Positions 30,717 to 42,233 are shown, numbered from the stretch's first letter. The stretch: 64,000 nt of DNA from Glycomyces harbinensis (GCF_900101745.1 NZ_FNAD01000007.1:248001-312000); one strand, 5' to 3'. Translations and numbers: made by a program. Notes: a model not told the origin generated them from the letters alone.

Positions 30717-32294
30717 ATGAACGGGTCGCGACCCGACATCACGGCACCGAGCGGCGCCGAGCCGCCGTTTCGCTGGTCACCGACGTGCGAGGGGGAGGCC
30801 GCCCCGCTCGTGCTGCTGCTGGGCGCCACCGGATACATCGGCGGGCGGCTGCTGCCGCGGCTCCTGAACGCCGGTTACCGGGTCCGGGTGTTCACCAGGC
30901 GACCGGAACGGGCGCGCGGCTTCGCGGCGTCCGAGGCGGTCGAGGTCTTCAGGGGCGACGCCGCCGACCCGGACGCGGTGCGTCGGGCGATGGACGGCGT
31001 CCGGTTCGTCTATCACCTGGTCCACTCGATGACCGACGGCCGTGACTTCCGGCGCCTCGATCGCGTGATCGCGCACAATGTCGCCGACGCGGCTGCGGCC
31101 GCGGGGGTGCGGCGCCTGGTGTACCTCGGGGGCCTCGCGCCGCGCACCGGGAAGCTCTCCGCCCATCTGGCGTCGCGGCGCGAGGTCGGCGAGATCCTCG
31201 AGCGGTCCGGGGTGCCGGTGCTGATGTTCCAGGCGGGGGTCGTCATCGGGTCGGGGTCGGCGTCGTTCGAGATGATCCGGCACCTGACCGAGGTGCTGCC
31301 GGTGATGACCGCGCCGCGCTGGGTCCGCAACCGCATCCAGCCCATCGCGATCCGCGACGTGCTGCACTATCTGCTCTACGCGTTGAAACTCGGCGACGAT
31401 GTCAGCGGCGCTTTCGACATCGGCGGGCCCGACGTGCTGCGCTACGACGAGATGATGAACGGCTACGCGCGGCTCGCGGGGTTGCCGCGCCGCCGGATCC
31501 TGGCGCTGCCGGTGCTCACGCCCCGGCTCGCCTCGCACTGGGTCGGGCTCGTGACGCCGGTGCCGCGCAACCTCGCGCGGCCGCTCGTGGAGTCGCTCCA
31601 GCACGACTGCGTGATGCGCGATCACCGCGTCGACGAGTTCATCACAGCGCCGCCCTGCGGCCTACTCTCGTATGACGCCGCGCTGCGGCTCGCACTCGGC
31701 CGGATCGAAGTGGATCGGGTCGAGACGAGTTGGGTCGACGCCACGGTGGCGCAGTCACCGAGCGATCCGCTGCCGAGCGACCCCGAATGGGCCGGGCGGG
31801 TGGTCTACACCGATGCGCGCACGATCGCGACGACTGCGAGCCCGGAGGCCCTGTGGCGGGTGATCACGGGTATCGGCGGTGAGAACGGGTGGTACTCGAC
31901 GCCGCTGCTGTGGGCGGTCCGAGGCTGGGCCGATCGCGTGTTCGGCGGCGTGGGGCTCAAGCGCGGGCGCCGGAGCCGCTCGACCGTTCGCGTCGGCGAC
32001 GTGATCGACTTCTGGCGGGTGGAGGTGTGCGAGCCCGGGCGCCTGCTGCGGTTGCGGGCCGAGATGCGGCTCCCCGGTCTCGCCTGGCTGGACCTGTCGT
32101 GCGAGGCGGGTACGCGGACGCGATACCGCCAGAGGGCGGTCTTCTTCCCGCGCGGCCTCTCCGGGAGGCTCTACTGGCTGGCGGTGATGCCGTTCCACGG
32201 CCTGGTCTTCTCCGGCATGGCCCGCCGGATCGTCGCCATCGCCGAGAGTGAAGAGGGCAGGGCCCCGTCCGCCCTCCCCGGAGCCGGGCGCTGA
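30717..32294 (+). CDS. NAD(P)-binding SDR (NmrA-like) protein with DUF2867 tail
   Basis: 525 aa. The N-terminal atypical SDR domain has LVLLLGATGYIGGRLLPRL and YHLVHSMTDGRDF (about 30-300). The C-terminal ~170 residues (VVYTDARTIATTASPEALWRVI onward, with YSTPLLWAVRGWADR) match the DUF2867 SRPBCC-like layout. Some members are annotated as redox sensors or complex I assembly-like proteins; the reaction is unknown. GAGGGCGAGG precedes the ATG. It is convergent with the hydrogenase operon, 16 bases apart, with no hairpin between. Confidence 0.85.
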   Translation: MNGSRPDITAPSGAEPPFRWSPTCEGEAAPLVLLLGATGYIGGRLLPRLLNAGYRVRVFTRRPERARGFAASEAVEVFRGDAADPDAVRRAMDGVRFVYHLVHSMTDGRDFRRLDRVIAHNVADAAAAAGVRRLVYLGGLAPRTGKLSAHLASRREVGEILERSGVPVLMFQAGVVIGSGSASFEMIRHLTEVLPVMTAPRWVRNRIQPIAIRDVLHYLLYALKLGDDVSGAFDIGGPDVLRYDEMMNGYARLAGLPRRRILALPVLTPRLASHWVGLVTPVPRNLARPLVESLQHDCVMRDHRVDEFITAPPCGLLSYDAALRLALGRIEVDRVETSWVDATVAQSPSDPLPSDPEWAGRVVYTDARTIATTASPEALWRVITGIGGENGWYSTPLLWAVRGWADRVFGGVGLKRGRRSRSTVRVGDVIDFWRVEVCEPGRLLRLRAEMRLPGLAWLDLSCEAGTRTRYRQRAVFFPRGLSGRLYWLAVMPFHGLVFSGMARRIVAIAESEEGRAPSALPGAGR

Positions 32295-32310
32295 CGCAGC
32301 TCCTGAAACC

Positions 32311-33612
32311 TCACCGACGCTCCCGTCGTAGGTTCAGGAAGTGCGCCGAGCAGGAGATGCACGGGTCGTAGTTGCGGATCGCCCGTTCGCATTCGGCCGT
32401 CAGCGCCGCGTCGTCCAGGTGGAGCCATCCTCCGGCGAGCAGACGCAGGTCCTCCTCGATCGCCGGCTGGATCTGCGAGGTCGGGGACACGATCTGGGCC
32501 TGCCGGATCAGGCCGTCGTCCCCTATGGCGTAGCGGTGGTAGAGGATGCCGCGCGGAGCCTCGGTCACGCCGTGGCCGACGCCGGCGCGCGGCGGGACCT
32601 CGACCGCGGGCCGCGCGGGAGGTTCGTACCGCCTCACGATCCTGAGCGCCTCGTCGATCGCGTAGACCATCTCGACCGCCCGGACGACGATGCTCTGGAA
32701 CGGGTTGACGCACCGCTCGCCCAGCCCGCCCGCGCGGGCCGCCTCCCGGGCCAGCGGCGAGAGCTTCGCTTGGTTGAGCGAGTACCGCGCCAGCGGGCCG
32801 GTCAGATACCGGAGGCCGAGGAGGCGTGCGTGCAGCGCCGTCGAGTGCGGCATCTGTTCCTGCTCGACGAAGTCGTTCCAGGCCGCCGGCGGGAACTCCC
32901 TCCCGGCTCCGGTGACCAGGTGCCCCCGCTCGATCGGGTAGGTCCCGGGCGCCGACATGGCCAAGAGCTCGTGTTCGCACTCGTAGTCGGGGAATTCGAG
33001 GGTCGAGGTCCATTCCACGGTCCGCAGCGCCTGGTCGAGGGCGGGCTCCAGGAGCTGACGCAGATGCTGGAGCTCGTCCGGGGTCGGCAGCCGGTAGAAG
33101 CCGCCCAGGCGGACGTTGACGGGGTGGATCGCCCGGCCCCCGATGATCTCCATGAGCTCGTTGCCAGCCTTCTTGAGCGCCAGGCCGGCCTCGACCAGCG
33201 CGCGGTCGATCTTGGCCAGTTCGATCGCGTCGGGCAGGCCCAGGAAGTCCGGGGCGTGGAGGAGGTAGATGTGCAGCGCGTGGCTCTCGATCCACTCGCC
33301 GCAGTACAGGAGGCGCCGCAGCGCCCAGATCGGTTCGGGGACCTGCACACCGCAGGCGTCCTCGATCGCCTGGCAACTGCTCATCTGGTAGGCGACAGGG
33401 CAGATACCGCAAATCCGGGCGGTGATGTCCGGCGGCTCGGAGTAGTTGCGGCCCACCAGGAATGATTCGAAGTAGCGGGGCGGCTCGTAGATGTTCAGCT
33501 CGGCCTCGACCACCGCCCCGTCCGAGACGCGCAGGCGCAGCGCGCCTTCGCCCTCGACCCGGGCCAATTCGTCCACGGCGACCAGCCGGTCGCCCGACCC
33601 TTTATGCGTCAT
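32311..33612 (-). CDS. hyhL: Group 3b [NiFe]-hydrogenase large (alpha) subunit
   Basis: 433 aa. The nickel ligands are visible: RICGICPVAYQMSSCQ (L1) and DPCISCSAH (L2) near the C-terminus. Nine residues (FLNLRRERR) follow the last His, a short tail to be removed by the maturation protease, as in other group 3b enzymes. It works with HyhS, HyhG and HyhB as a cytoplasmic NADP-linked bidirectional hydrogenase (sulfhydrogenase family). The start at 33612 overlaps the end of hyhS by 11 bases. It is last in the leftward hypFCDE-hyhBGSL operon. Confidence 0.93.
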   Translation of the reverse strand: MTHKGSGDRLVAVDELARVEGEGALRLRVSDGAVVEAELNIYEPPRYFESFLVGRNYSEPPDITARICGICPVAYQMSSCQAIEDACGVQVPEPIWALRRLLYCGEWIESHALHIYLLHAPDFLGLPDAIELAKIDRALVEAGLALKKAGNELMEIIGGRAIHPVNVRLGGFYRLPTPDELQHLRQLLEPALDQALRTVEWTSTLEFPDYECEHELLAMSAPGTYPIERGHLVTGAGREFPPAAWNDFVEQEQMPHSTALHARLLGLRYLTGPLARYSLNQAKLSPLAREAARAGGLGERCVNPFQSIVVRAVEMVYAIDEALRIVRRYEPPARPAVEVPPRAGVGHGVTEAPRGILYHRYAIGDDGLIRQAQIVSPTSQIQPAIEEDLRLLAGGWLHLDDAALTAECERAIRNYDPCISCSAHFLNLRRERR

Positions 33613-34387
33613 CGCCCGCTCCTTCCAGCTCGGTCGACACCGCCGCCGTCTGCGGCGCGGCGGCATTGTAGGTGCGCAGCATGCGCACGATGCCCGGGTC
33701 GTCCAGCCCTGCGCCGCGCAGCACCGGGATGAGCGCCTCGGGCCGGGTCGACCCGCTCGGTCCGAAGCAGCCGTAGCAGCCGCGCCCGTACGAGGGGCAG
33801 ATCGCACCGCACCCGGCCTGGGTGATCGGGCCCAGGCAGGGCTCCCTCCCCTCCACGAGCAGGCAGGTCACGCCTCGGCGCTTGCAGTCGTTGCAGACCG
33901 ACCCTTTCGGCAGGTCGGGTCTCCGTCCCTTCAGGAGCGCGGAGAGCAGGCCGACCAGCTGCCGCTTGTCGATCGGGCAGCCGCGCAGCTCGTAGTCCAC
34001 GTCGACGTGCGTGGCGATGGGGGTGACGTGCTCCAGCGATGCCAGGAACTCCGGGTGGGGGTAGACGATCCGCTGGAACTCGCGCAGGTCGGCGAAGTTG
34101 CGCAGGGCCTGGATGCCGCCGCTCGTGGCGCACGCGCCGATGGCCACGAGGAGCCCGGACTCCTCCCGGATGCGCTTGATGCGCTCGACCTCGCGCGGGG
34201 TCGAGATCGAACCCTCGACCAGGGAGACGTCGAAGGGACCCGGAAGGTCCTTCCGCGTCGCCTCCGGGAAGTGCCTGATCTCAACGGCCTCGGCGACGGC
34301 CAGCAGCTCGTCCTCGCAGTCGAGGAGCGTCAACTGGCACCCGTCGCAGGAGGTGAACTTCCAAACGGCCAGTGTCGGACGGTTCAT
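33602..34387 (-). CDS. hyhS: Group 3b [NiFe]-hydrogenase small (delta) subunit
   Basis: 261 aa, with no Tat signal, as expected for a cytoplasmic enzyme. Proximal cluster ligands are in FTSCDGCQLTLLDCE and GACATSGG. The C-terminal half is cysteine-rich (VCNDCKRRGVTC, EPCLGPITQAGCGAICPSYG, GCYGCFGP), giving medial and distal clusters. It relays electrons from the Ni-Fe site to HyhG/HyhB. Start ATG overlaps the hyhG stop. Confidence 0.92.
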   Translation of the reverse strand: MNRPTLAVWKFTSCDGCQLTLLDCEDELLAVAEAVEIRHFPEATRKDLPGPFDVSLVEGSISTPREVERIKRIREESGLLVAIGACATSGGIQALRNFADLREFQRIVYPHPEFLASLEHVTPIATHVDVDYELRGCPIDKRQLVGLLSALLKGRRPDLPKGSVCNDCKRRGVTCLLVEGREPCLGPITQAGCGAICPSYGRGCYGCFGPSGSTRPEALIPVLRGAGLDDPGIVRMLRTYNAAAPQTAAVSTELEGAGDDA

Positions 34388-35250
34388 CACAGCTCCTCGA
34401 CGTCGAGCAGGTCGGCCACGTGGTCCCAGCGGCGCACCGGCCCCTGGCGACACAGCAGGTACGGGCCGAGCTGGCAGTGGCCGCACCAGCCCACGCCGCA
34501 CTGCATGTTGCGTTCCAGCGAGACCTGGATCGACTCGGCGGGCACGCCGCGTTCGACCAGCGCCCCGGCGCAGACGCGGATCATGATCTCGGGCCCGCAG
34601 AGGAACGCGGTGGTCCGCTCGGGGGCGATCGCGGTCTCCTCCAGCGGGCCGGTGATCAGCCCGACCCGGCCGTCCCACGTGTCGGCGGGACGGTCGAGTG
34701 TCGCCGCCACCGTCATGTCGCCGCGGCGGGCCCAGGCATCGATCAGATAGGGGTACAGCAGGTCCGCGTGCGTGCGCGCGCCCACTAGCAGGTGGAATCC
34801 GCGAAAGCGGTCGCGGCGGGCCAGAGCGGCCAGGACGAGCGGGCGCAGCGGCGCCAGCCCGATGCCGCCGGCGACGACGAGCAGGTCGCCGCCGGCGGCG
34901 GGCAGGCACCATCCCTTCCCGAAGGGCCCTCGTACGCCGATCCGCCGCCCGGCCTCGGCGCCGCAGAGCGCCGCCGAGACCGCGCCGACGGCGCGGATCG
35001 TCTGGACGATCCGGCCGTCGCGCCGGTCGGCGTCGCCGCTGACCGACACCGGGATCTCACCGATGCCCGCGACGGAGAGCATCGTGAACTGGCCCGGCGC
35101 GAAGGGCGGCACGGCCTCGCGGCCCGAAGGCAGGAGGGTCAACGTGACAGTGTCGCGGGTTTCGCGGCGGTGGTCGAACACCGTGTACGGGACCGGCGCC
35201 ATGGCCGTCGCCCGTACCGTCCGCTTCGGGTCGAGGGCCGCCGGGATCAT
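34387..35250 (-). CDS. hyhG: Hydrogenase FAD/NAD(P)-binding (gamma) subunit
   Basis: 287 aa. Ferredoxin reductase-like: FAD-binding barrel (PFAPGQFTMLSV), the NAD(P) domain opening LLVVAGGIGLAPLRPLVL, FLCGPEIMIRV, and a C-terminal iron-sulfur motif CGVGWCGHCQLGPYLLC like dihydroorotate dehydrogenase electron-transfer subunits. This is the NADP(H) site of the hydrogenase. It overlaps hyhB by 4 bases and hyhS by 1. Confidence 0.92.
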   Translation of the reverse strand: MIPAALDPKRTVRATAMAPVPYTVFDHRRETRDTVTLTLLPSGREAVPPFAPGQFTMLSVAGIGEIPVSVSGDADRRDGRIVQTIRAVGAVSAALCGAEAGRRIGVRGPFGKGWCLPAAGGDLLVVAGGIGLAPLRPLVLAALARRDRFRGFHLLVGARTHADLLYPYLIDAWARRGDMTVAATLDRPADTWDGRVGLITGPLEETAIAPERTTAFLCGPEIMIRVCAGALVERGVPAESIQVSLERNMQCGVGWCGHCQLGPYLLCRQGPVRRWDHVADLLDVEEL

Positions 35251-36335
35251 GGCGCTTCCTCCTTCTCCGCGAGCGCGGCGGCCTCGGCGGTGAGGTCGAT
35301 GCCGGCTGGGCACCACGCGATGCAGCGCCCGCAGCCGACGCAACCGGATGTCCCGAACTGGTCGTACCAGGTCGAGAGTTTGTGGCTCATCCACTGCCGG
35401 TACCGCGAACCGACCGTCTCGCGGACCGGTCCGCCGTGGACGAACGAGAAGTCGGGGTCGAAGCACGAGCCCCACCGCTGCCAGCGCTCGGCGTGGTCGC
35501 CCTCGAGATCCGTGGTGTCCTCGACGGTGGTGCAGAAGCAGGTGGGGCACACCATGGTGCAGTTGGCGCACGCCAGGCAGCGGTTCGCGACCTCCTCCCA
35601 GTGATCGGACCTGCGGGCCCGGACCAGCAGCCCGCGCAAGTCGACCTCGGGCATGGTGCGCCCCATCGAGTCGGCCGCGTCGTCGAGCGCTTGGAGTCCC
35701 GCGGCGATCTCGCCGCCGCTGGCGCGGCGGTGGCTGAGGCGGTCCATCATCTCCTCGCCGGCGACCGATCCGGCGCTGATGAGGAAGCGGTGCTCGTGGC
35801 CGGTGCGCTCGGTGAGGACCAGGTCGTAGCCGCGGTCGGCCTTCGGCCCGATGCCCATTGACGCGCAGAAGCAGGTCGAGCCGGGTTCGACGCAGTTGAC
35901 GGCGACCACGAAGATCTCGTCGCGGCGGGCGAGGTAGCGCTCGTCCGGGTGCGGCGCGGCGCCGAGGACGCCGTCCAGAACCGCGAGGGCGGCGAGGTCG
36001 CAGGGTCGCGTGCCCAGGAAGGCGTAGCGGTGGACGGTCTCGGGGCCGTCCAGGCGCTGGCGCGGCGGATGGACGAACTGCTTCCACGACTGCGGTCCGG
36101 CCGAGTGGTTGAAGACGGCGCGGTCGCCGCGCCGGCGGAGCCGGTAGCGTCCGGCGTCGGTGTCGACGCCGATCCCGTCGGGGAGGTCCGCTCCATTGGC
36201 GAGTTCGGCGAGGACGATAGCGTCGCCCCGCACGGTGGGTCCGATGACGGTGTAGCCGTCGGCGCGCAGCAGTTTGACGAGCTGGTCGAGGCCGGCGCGG
36301 TCGATGACCTCGGGTGGCGGGTGGTCGAAGAGCAT
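35247..36335 (-). CDS. hyhB: Hydrogenase 4Fe-4S dicluster (beta) subunit
   Basis: 362 aa, with GGAGG upstream of the ATG. Two cluster motifs near the C-terminus, CLACANCTMVCPTCFC and CVGCGRCIAWCPAG, match the group 3b beta (sulfhydrogenase B) subunit. The N-terminal part contains FLGTRPCDLAAL and CVEPGSTCFCASMG. In archaeal relatives this subunit with gamma can reduce sulfur or polysulfide; that activity here is only possible. First of the four structural genes, 14 bases after hypE. Confidence 0.9.
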   Translation of the reverse strand: MLFDHPPPEVIDRAGLDQLVKLLRADGYTVIGPTVRGDAIVLAELANGADLPDGIGVDTDAGRYRLRRRGDRAVFNHSAGPQSWKQFVHPPRQRLDGPETVHRYAFLGTRPCDLAALAVLDGVLGAAPHPDERYLARRDEIFVVAVNCVEPGSTCFCASMGIGPKADRGYDLVLTERTGHEHRFLISAGSVAGEEMMDRLSHRRASGGEIAAGLQALDDAADSMGRTMPEVDLRGLLVRARRSDHWEEVANRCLACANCTMVCPTCFCTTVEDTTDLEGDHAERWQRWGSCFDPDFSFVHGGPVRETVGSRYRQWMSHKLSTWYDQFGTSGCVGCGRCIAWCPAGIDLTAEAAALAEKEEAP

Positions 36336-36349
36336 GGTGCCGCCTCCGT

Positions 36350-37389
36350 TCAGCAGATCCTGGGCAGTTGCTCGCCCAGGGGCATGTCGACGATGCGGGT
36401 GGCGCCGAGGGCGGTCCGCGCGGTGACGCGGCCGACGTGCGTGTTCGTCACGACGCCGATCCGATGGGCGCCTCGGCCTTCGGGCCGGGCGCGCATCGCG
36501 GTGAGCACGTCGTCGGCCGCGTCGGGGGCGACGACGGCGACGAGAGTGCCTTCGCAGGCGAGGTGGAACGGGTCGATACCGAGCACGTCGCAGATCGCGG
36601 CGACCTGGTCGGGGACGGCGACGGCGGATTCGTCGATCGCGATGCCCACCCCTGAGGCGAACGCGAGCTCGTTGAGGACGGCGGCGATCCCTCCGCGGGT
36701 GGCGTCGCGCAGTACGTGCACGTCGCGTCCGGCCGCGGTGATCATGTCCTCCACCATCGTGTTCAGTGCGCACGAGTCCGATCGGAGGTCGAAGGCGAAG
36801 CCTTCGCGGGCGGCCATGACAGCCGCGCCGTGGCGGCCGACCGGACCGGAGACGAGCACGGCGTCGCCGGGGTCGGCCCCGGCGGCGGTGACCACGGCGC
36901 CCGGTAGGAGTTCGCCGATCCCGGTGGTGTTGATGTAGATCCCATCCGCGCCGCCGCGTTCGACCACCTTGGTGTCGCCGGTGACGATGGCGACGCCGGC
37001 CCCAGCGGCGGCGCATGCGGCGGAGGCGGTGATGCGGGCGAGGTCGGCGACGGGGAAGCCCTCCTCGACGATGTAGGCGAGGGTGAGGGCGACGGGCCGC
37101 GCCCCGCGCATGGCCACGTCGTTGACGGTGCCGTGCACCGCGAGCGATCCGATGTCGCCGCCGGGGAAGTCGTGCGGCGTGACCACGAAGCTGTCGGTGG
37201 AGACCACCACCCCGACACCGTCGACGGCGACGACGGCGGCGTCCTCGGCGACCGGGTCGGCGCCGATGATCGGGCCGATCACGGTGTCGAGGAGCTCGGC
37301 GAAGAGCCGCCCGCCCGCGCCGTGCCCCATGAGGACGGCGTCGGTGTCGGTGCGGGGCAGCGGGCAGGTGGCGGTGAGCGGGTCGGTCG

Positions 37390-37393
<4 letters not shown>
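36350..37393 (-). CDS. hypE: Hydrogenase maturation protein HypE
   Basis: 347 aa. PurM/ThiL-like AIR synthase fold with GHGAGGRL, then [15 protein letters not shown], and the C-terminal PRIC whose Cys carries the thiocarbamate that becomes a cyanide ligand. GGGAG precedes the ATG. It overlaps hypD by 4 bases. Its partner HypF is in the same operon. Confidence 0.96.
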
Positions 37394-38474
<1,081 letters not shown>

Positions 38475-38478
<4 letters not shown>

Positions 38479-38726
38479 CGCTCCACCCCCAGTTCGGCCT
38501 CCAGGGCCCCCGGCAGCGCCCGGATGACGGCGAGGGTGCGGGCGGCCTCGTCGGGCCGGATCAGGCTGATCGCGAAGCCCACGTGGACCACCACGAAGTC
38601 GCCGACCACCGCTTCCGGGGTGTAGACGAGGCACACCTCGCGCCGCACGCCTCCGAAATCGACAGTGCCCATCGGAGGGACGCCGCCGTCGGCCGCGATG
38701 ATCTCGCCGGGAATGCCCAGGCACAT
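38475..38726 (-). CDS. hypC: Hydrogenase maturation chaperone HypC
   Basis: 83 aa. It begins MCLGIPGEI with the essential Cys2 and has [13 protein letters not shown]. It carries the iron-ligand unit from HypD to the large subunit. Overlaps at both ends: TGA/ATG with hypF, GTGA with hypD. Confidence 0.96.
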
Positions 38727-41011
38727 CACGACGCCCCCTGCCTTGCGAGGCGGGCTGCCAGGATCGCGACCTGCCCGTACGCGATCCCGCCGTCCCCGGG
38801 CGGAACGCGCTCCCCGAGGTAGACCTCGAACCCCTGGCCGCGCAGGAGGTCCATGAGTCCTTCGGCGAGGATGCGGTTGGCGAACACCCCGCCGCCCAGG
38901 CACACCCGATCGGTGCCGGCGCGATCGGCGGTGATCATCACCAAGGTCGCGGTGGCCTCGACGATCGCTGCGTGGAAGCGGGCGGCGACCTGCCCGATCG
39001 GCCGGGTGCGGGCCTCGACGAGCAAGGCCTGCAAGGTCACGGCCGGGTCGAGGACCCATAGGCCGTCGCGCCGGGTGATCTGCCATGGCAACGCCCTGCC
39101 GCCGTGGTCGCGCGCGGCGGCCTCCAGACGCATCGCCGCCTCCCCCTCGAAGGTGTTGTCGTCGCACAGGCCCAGCAGGCTCGCAGCGGCGTCGAAGAGC
39201 CGGCCGGCGCTGGAGATCCGCGGCGAGTGCACCCCGCGTTCGATCATGCGGCGGATGAGGGCGACCTCTTGCCCGTCCATCTGGTTGAGGAAGCCCCTGG
39301 CGTAGCCCAGATCGACCTTGCCCAGGCCCGGCTCGGGGCCGAACAGGTATCCCATGGCCATGCGAGCAGGGCGTTCGGCCGCGCGCTCGCCGCCGGGCAT
39401 CGGGGCCATCGCGAAGCGACCGGTGCGCTCGAAACCCGTGTAGTCGGCGACCATGACCTCGCCGCCCCACAGCTCGCCGTCCGAGCCGTATCCGAGGCCG
39501 TCGTACGCGACTCCGACGAACGGGGCGGGCACGCCGTGCTCGGCGGCGCAGGCGACGACGTGGGCGTGGTGGTGCTGCACGCCAACGCGGTCGAGTCCCT
39601 TGAGTCCTTCGGCGTACTGCGTGGACAGATACCCGGGGTGCAGGTCGTGTGCGACCGCGACCGGATCGGCCCCGCAAAGGCGGCTCAGACGGTCGACCGT
39701 GCCGGTGAAGGATGCGAACGCCTGGGCGCTGGCGAGGTCCCCGTTGTGCGGTCCGAGGACGGCCTGGTCGGCGACCGCCAGTGCGCACGTGTGCTTGCGC
39801 TGCGCCCCGACCGCGAGCAGCGGCTTCGCGACCATGTCTGGAATTGGGATCGGAGCCGGAGCATACCCGCGGGCGCGGCGCAGCAGCCGCGGCCTGCCGT
39901 CGACGACCTGTGCCACGGAGTCGTCATAGCGCGCCGCGATCGGCCTGTCGTGGGCGAGGATCCCGTCCACGGAAGGGCCGAGCTTGAAGGCGATCTCGTC
40001 GTCGACGATCATGGGCTCCCCGCGGAGGTTGGCGCTGGAGACCACCAGAGGACGGTCGAGATCGGTCAGGAGCAGGTGGTGGAGGGGGCTGTACGGCAGA
40101 AACAGGCCGATGCGGTCCGATCCGGGTGCCAGCTGCCGCGGCAGCGACCCGCGCGACTCGGCCAGCACGATCGGCCGCGCCGCCTCGCGCATGAGCCGCA
40201 GTTCGGCGTCCGAGAGCCGGGCGGCGGCCATCGCGCCGCCGACGTCGGGCACCATCACCGCGAGCGCCTTGACAGGGCGGGACTTGACGGCTCGGACCCG
40301 CGCGATCGCGTCCTCATCCGCGGCATCGCAGACCAGCTGGTAGCCGCCCACGCCCTTGACCGCGATCAAGCCTCCGGCGGCGACAGTGCGGACGGCGGCG
40401 GCGAGCGCCGCCCCCTCCTCGGACCCGCCGCTCCAACTCAGGCGGGGACCGCAGGCCGGGCAGGCGATCGGCTCGGCGTGGAAGCGCCGGTCGGCGGGGT
40501 TCTCGTACTCTCCGCGGCAGTCCGGGCACAGGGTGAAGCGCCGCATCGTGGTGCGCTCCCTGTCGTAGGGGAGGGCCTCGACGACACTGGCCCTGGGCCC
40601 GCACGAGGAACAGTTGAGGAACGGGTACCGGTAGCGGCGGTCGCCGGGATCGAACAGCTCGAGGAGGCAGTCGTCGCAGGTCGCCAGATCGGGGGTAAGG
40701 CCGTGCGCCGCCGTTCGCGCGGCCACCGAGGGACCGATCGAGAACCGCTTCCCGACCTGGGCGTCGAACGGGGTGCTGACCATCGTCGTGATGACCGCTC
40801 CCGGCGGTGTCTCGCGCGGCAGCCGGTTCATGAAGGACTCCAGGTCCTCGTTCGAACCGAGGGCCTCGATGACCACGTCGCCGCCGGCGTTGTAGACCTG
40901 CCCGGCGATGCCGCAGTCGCGGGCCAGACGGTAGACGTAGGGGCGGAAGCCCACACCCTGCACGATGCCGTGCAGCTCGATGCGTTGCGCCGTGCGCTCA
41001 GCGGTCCTCAT
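38726..41011 (-). CDS. hypF: Carbamoyltransferase HypF
   Basis: 761 aa from the ATG at 41011 (GGGAGG 5 bases upstream); an in-frame GTG lies 6 bases earlier at 41017. Acylphosphatase domain ([16 protein letters not shown]), two zinc-finger pairs (CDDCLLELF...CSSCGPR and CPDCRGEY...CPACGPR), a YrdC-like domain, and a Kae1-like C-terminal domain with [14 protein letters not shown]. It uses carbamoyl phosphate and ATP to make the cyanide ligands with HypE. First gene of the hydrogenase operon. hypA and hypB (nickel insertion) are not in this window. Confidence 0.95.
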   Translation of the reverse strand: MRTAERTAQRIELHGIVQGVGFRPYVYRLARDCGIAGQVYNAGGDVVIEALGSNEDLESFMNRLPRETPPGAVITTMVSTPFDAQVGKRFSIGPSVAARTAAHGLTPDLATCDDCLLELFDPGDRRYRYPFLNCSSCGPRASVVEALPYDRERTTMRRFTLCPDCRGEYENPADRRFHAEPIACPACGPRLSWSGGSEEGAALAAAVRTVAAGGLIAVKGVGGYQLVCDAADEDAIARVRAVKSRPVKALAVMVPDVGGAMAAARLSDAELRLMREAARPIVLAESRGSLPRQLAPGSDRIGLFLPYSPLHHLLLTDLDRPLVVSSANLRGEPMIVDDEIAFKLGPSVDGILAHDRPIAARYDDSVAQVVDGRPRLLRRARGYAPAPIPIPDMVAKPLLAVGAQRKHTCALAVADQAVLGPHNGDLASAQAFASFTGTVDRLSRLCGADPVAVAHDLHPGYLSTQYAEGLKGLDRVGVQHHHAHVVACAAEHGVPAPFVGVAYDGLGYGSDGELWGGEVMVADYTGFERTGRFAMAPMPGGERAAERPARMAMGYLFGPEPGLGKVDLGYARGFLNQMDGQEVALIRRMIERGVHSPRISSAGRLFDAAASLLGLCDDNTFEGEAAMRLEAAARDHGGRALPWQITRRDGLWVLDPAVTLQALLVEARTRPIGQVAARFHAAIVEATATLVMITADRAGTDRVCLGGGVFANRILAEGLMDLLRGQGFEVYLGERVPPGDGGIAYGQVAILAARLARQGAS

Positions 41012-41064
41012 GGGCACCTCCCGTCCGTCATCTCGAGCATCGCCGCGGCGCGCGTCCCGCGCAC

Positions 41065-41100
41065 GGGTCCTGGTACCCCTCTGACCGGGACGTTCGGCCT
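41065..41100. promoter_or_regulatory. DevR-box candidates of the hydrogenase operon
   Basis: GGGACGTTCGGCCT at 41087-41100 matches 8 of 10 fixed positions; GGGTCCTGGTACCC at 41065-41078 matches 7 of 10. They start 22 bases apart, between hypF (-) and the maturation protease (+). The M. smegmatis group 3b hydrogenase is known to be DosR-controlled, which fits. Confidence 0.55.
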
Positions 41101-41153
41101 GCGCCGCATGGACTCAGCCGACTTACCGTGGCCTCAAGGGGAAGGAGACCGCC

Positions 41154-41657
41154 ATGCGACCCGTGGTGATCATCGGAGTCGGAAACGTCTACCGGCGGGA
41201 TGACGGTGTGGGCGTGGCCGTGGTGCAGCGACTGCGCGAGACAGGGCTGCCGGACTGGGTCACGAGCGCGGTGTCGGACGGCGAGCCCGCCCAGCTCGTG
41301 GAGTTGTGGTCGCGGACCGAACTCGCGATCGTGGTCGACGCGCTGGCGGTGCGCGCGGCGATTCCAGGGGCCGTTCACCGGATCGAGATCGACGCGGTCG
41401 AAGGGGTTCACGCCCCCTCGGCGAGTTCGCACGGGCTCGGCCTGGGCACCGCGGCGCGGCTCGCACGCGAACTCGGTCGGCTCCCCGAGCGGCTCATCGT
41501 CTACGCGGTGGAGATCAGCGAATACGCCTTCGGCGACCGTATGTCCCCGGCGGTCGCATCGGCGGCCGAGCACATCGCCGAACACGTCGAAGCCGACCTC
41601 GCCGACTTCGAAGCGGCACTCCGATCGCTTCCGCCGGTCGCGACCGGAGAACGGTGA
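41154..41657 (+). CDS. Hydrogenase maturation protease (HycI/HyaD family)
   Basis: 167 aa, with AAGGAGA before the ATG. Family motif GVGNVYRRDDGVG; nickel-sensing acidic residue in VVDALAV and a His in SSHGLGLG. It should clip the nine-residue tail from HyhL after nickel insertion. It is transcribed away from the hydrogenase operon but shares its promoter region. Confidence 0.9.
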   Translation: MRPVVIIGVGNVYRRDDGVGVAVVQRLRETGLPDWVTSAVSDGEPAQLVELWSRTELAIVVDALAVRAAIPGAVHRIEIDAVEGVHAPSASSHGLGLGTAARLARELGRLPERLIVYAVEISEYAFGDRMSPAVASAAEHIAEHVEADLADFEAALRSLPPVATGER

Positions 41658-41763
41658 GACCCCGAACCGGGCAGGCTCCTCGGCTGTCGCAAGGGGACCG
41701 CTCGCCGCTCGACCTCGCCTGTTCGACCCGCTTCTTGATCGCGGTCCGAAGGCGGCAGAGGAA

Positions 41764-41798
41764 AGGCGGCCATCGCTCATTTCAGAGCACGGCCGCCT
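41764..41798. terminator. Bidirectional terminator hairpin
   Basis: AGGCGGCC / GGCCGCCT outer stem with inner GCTC / GAGC and an AT-rich ATTTCA tip. It lies between the protease (+) and the SHOCT protein (-). Confidence 0.75.
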
Positions 41799-41813
41799 GA
41801 CGGTCCAGCATCG

Positions 41814-42068
41814 TCATTGCGGTGCCGGACCACCCCTGGCGAGGAGATCGACTGCCCGCGTGTAGGCGTCGGCGTCGATTTCGCCTTGCGCGAACCGGCG
41901 GTCGAGGATCTCCCGCGCGGTTTCGGGAGCCCGGCGATCGACGGCGACCGCCCCGCGCCGCCCTGCCACGGCGACGGCGGCCCAAATTATTGTCGCGATC
42001 AGAGCGATCCACAGCAGCGACATCACGACCATTCCCCAGCCGCTCGACCCGTTCCCGTACATCATCAT
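41814..42068 (-). CDS. Small membrane protein with C-terminal SHOCT domain
   Basis: 84 aa; the first of three tandem ATG codons follows GGAAGGAG. One membrane helix (WGMVVMSLLWIALIATIIWAAVAV) is followed by a SHOCT motif (ETAREILDRRFAQGEIDADAYTRAVDLL). SHOCT segments are short oligomerisation modules with no catalytic role. It is divergent from the DoxX-like gene. The 336-base region between them holds two perfect DevR boxes and is otherwise empty, so this gene may also be DevR-controlled. Confidence 0.8.
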   Translation of the reverse strand: MMMYGNGSSGWGMVVMSLLWIALIATIIWAAVAVAGRRGAVAVDRRAPETAREILDRRFAQGEIDADAYTRAVDLLARGGPAPQ

Positions 42069-42233
42069 CGACAACTCCTTCCAGTCCACCGCTCGGTGGA
42101 CGGCTCGCCCGCCCGCGGCCAGGACGTCGAACGGCCGATAGTCCCGGCCGTCACGAGGGTCTTCCGCGATCCGGTTGCCTATCACCCTCGGCCGAGCCGC
42201 ACTGGTTCGCCAGAGTCGAACGGCTCCTCGAAG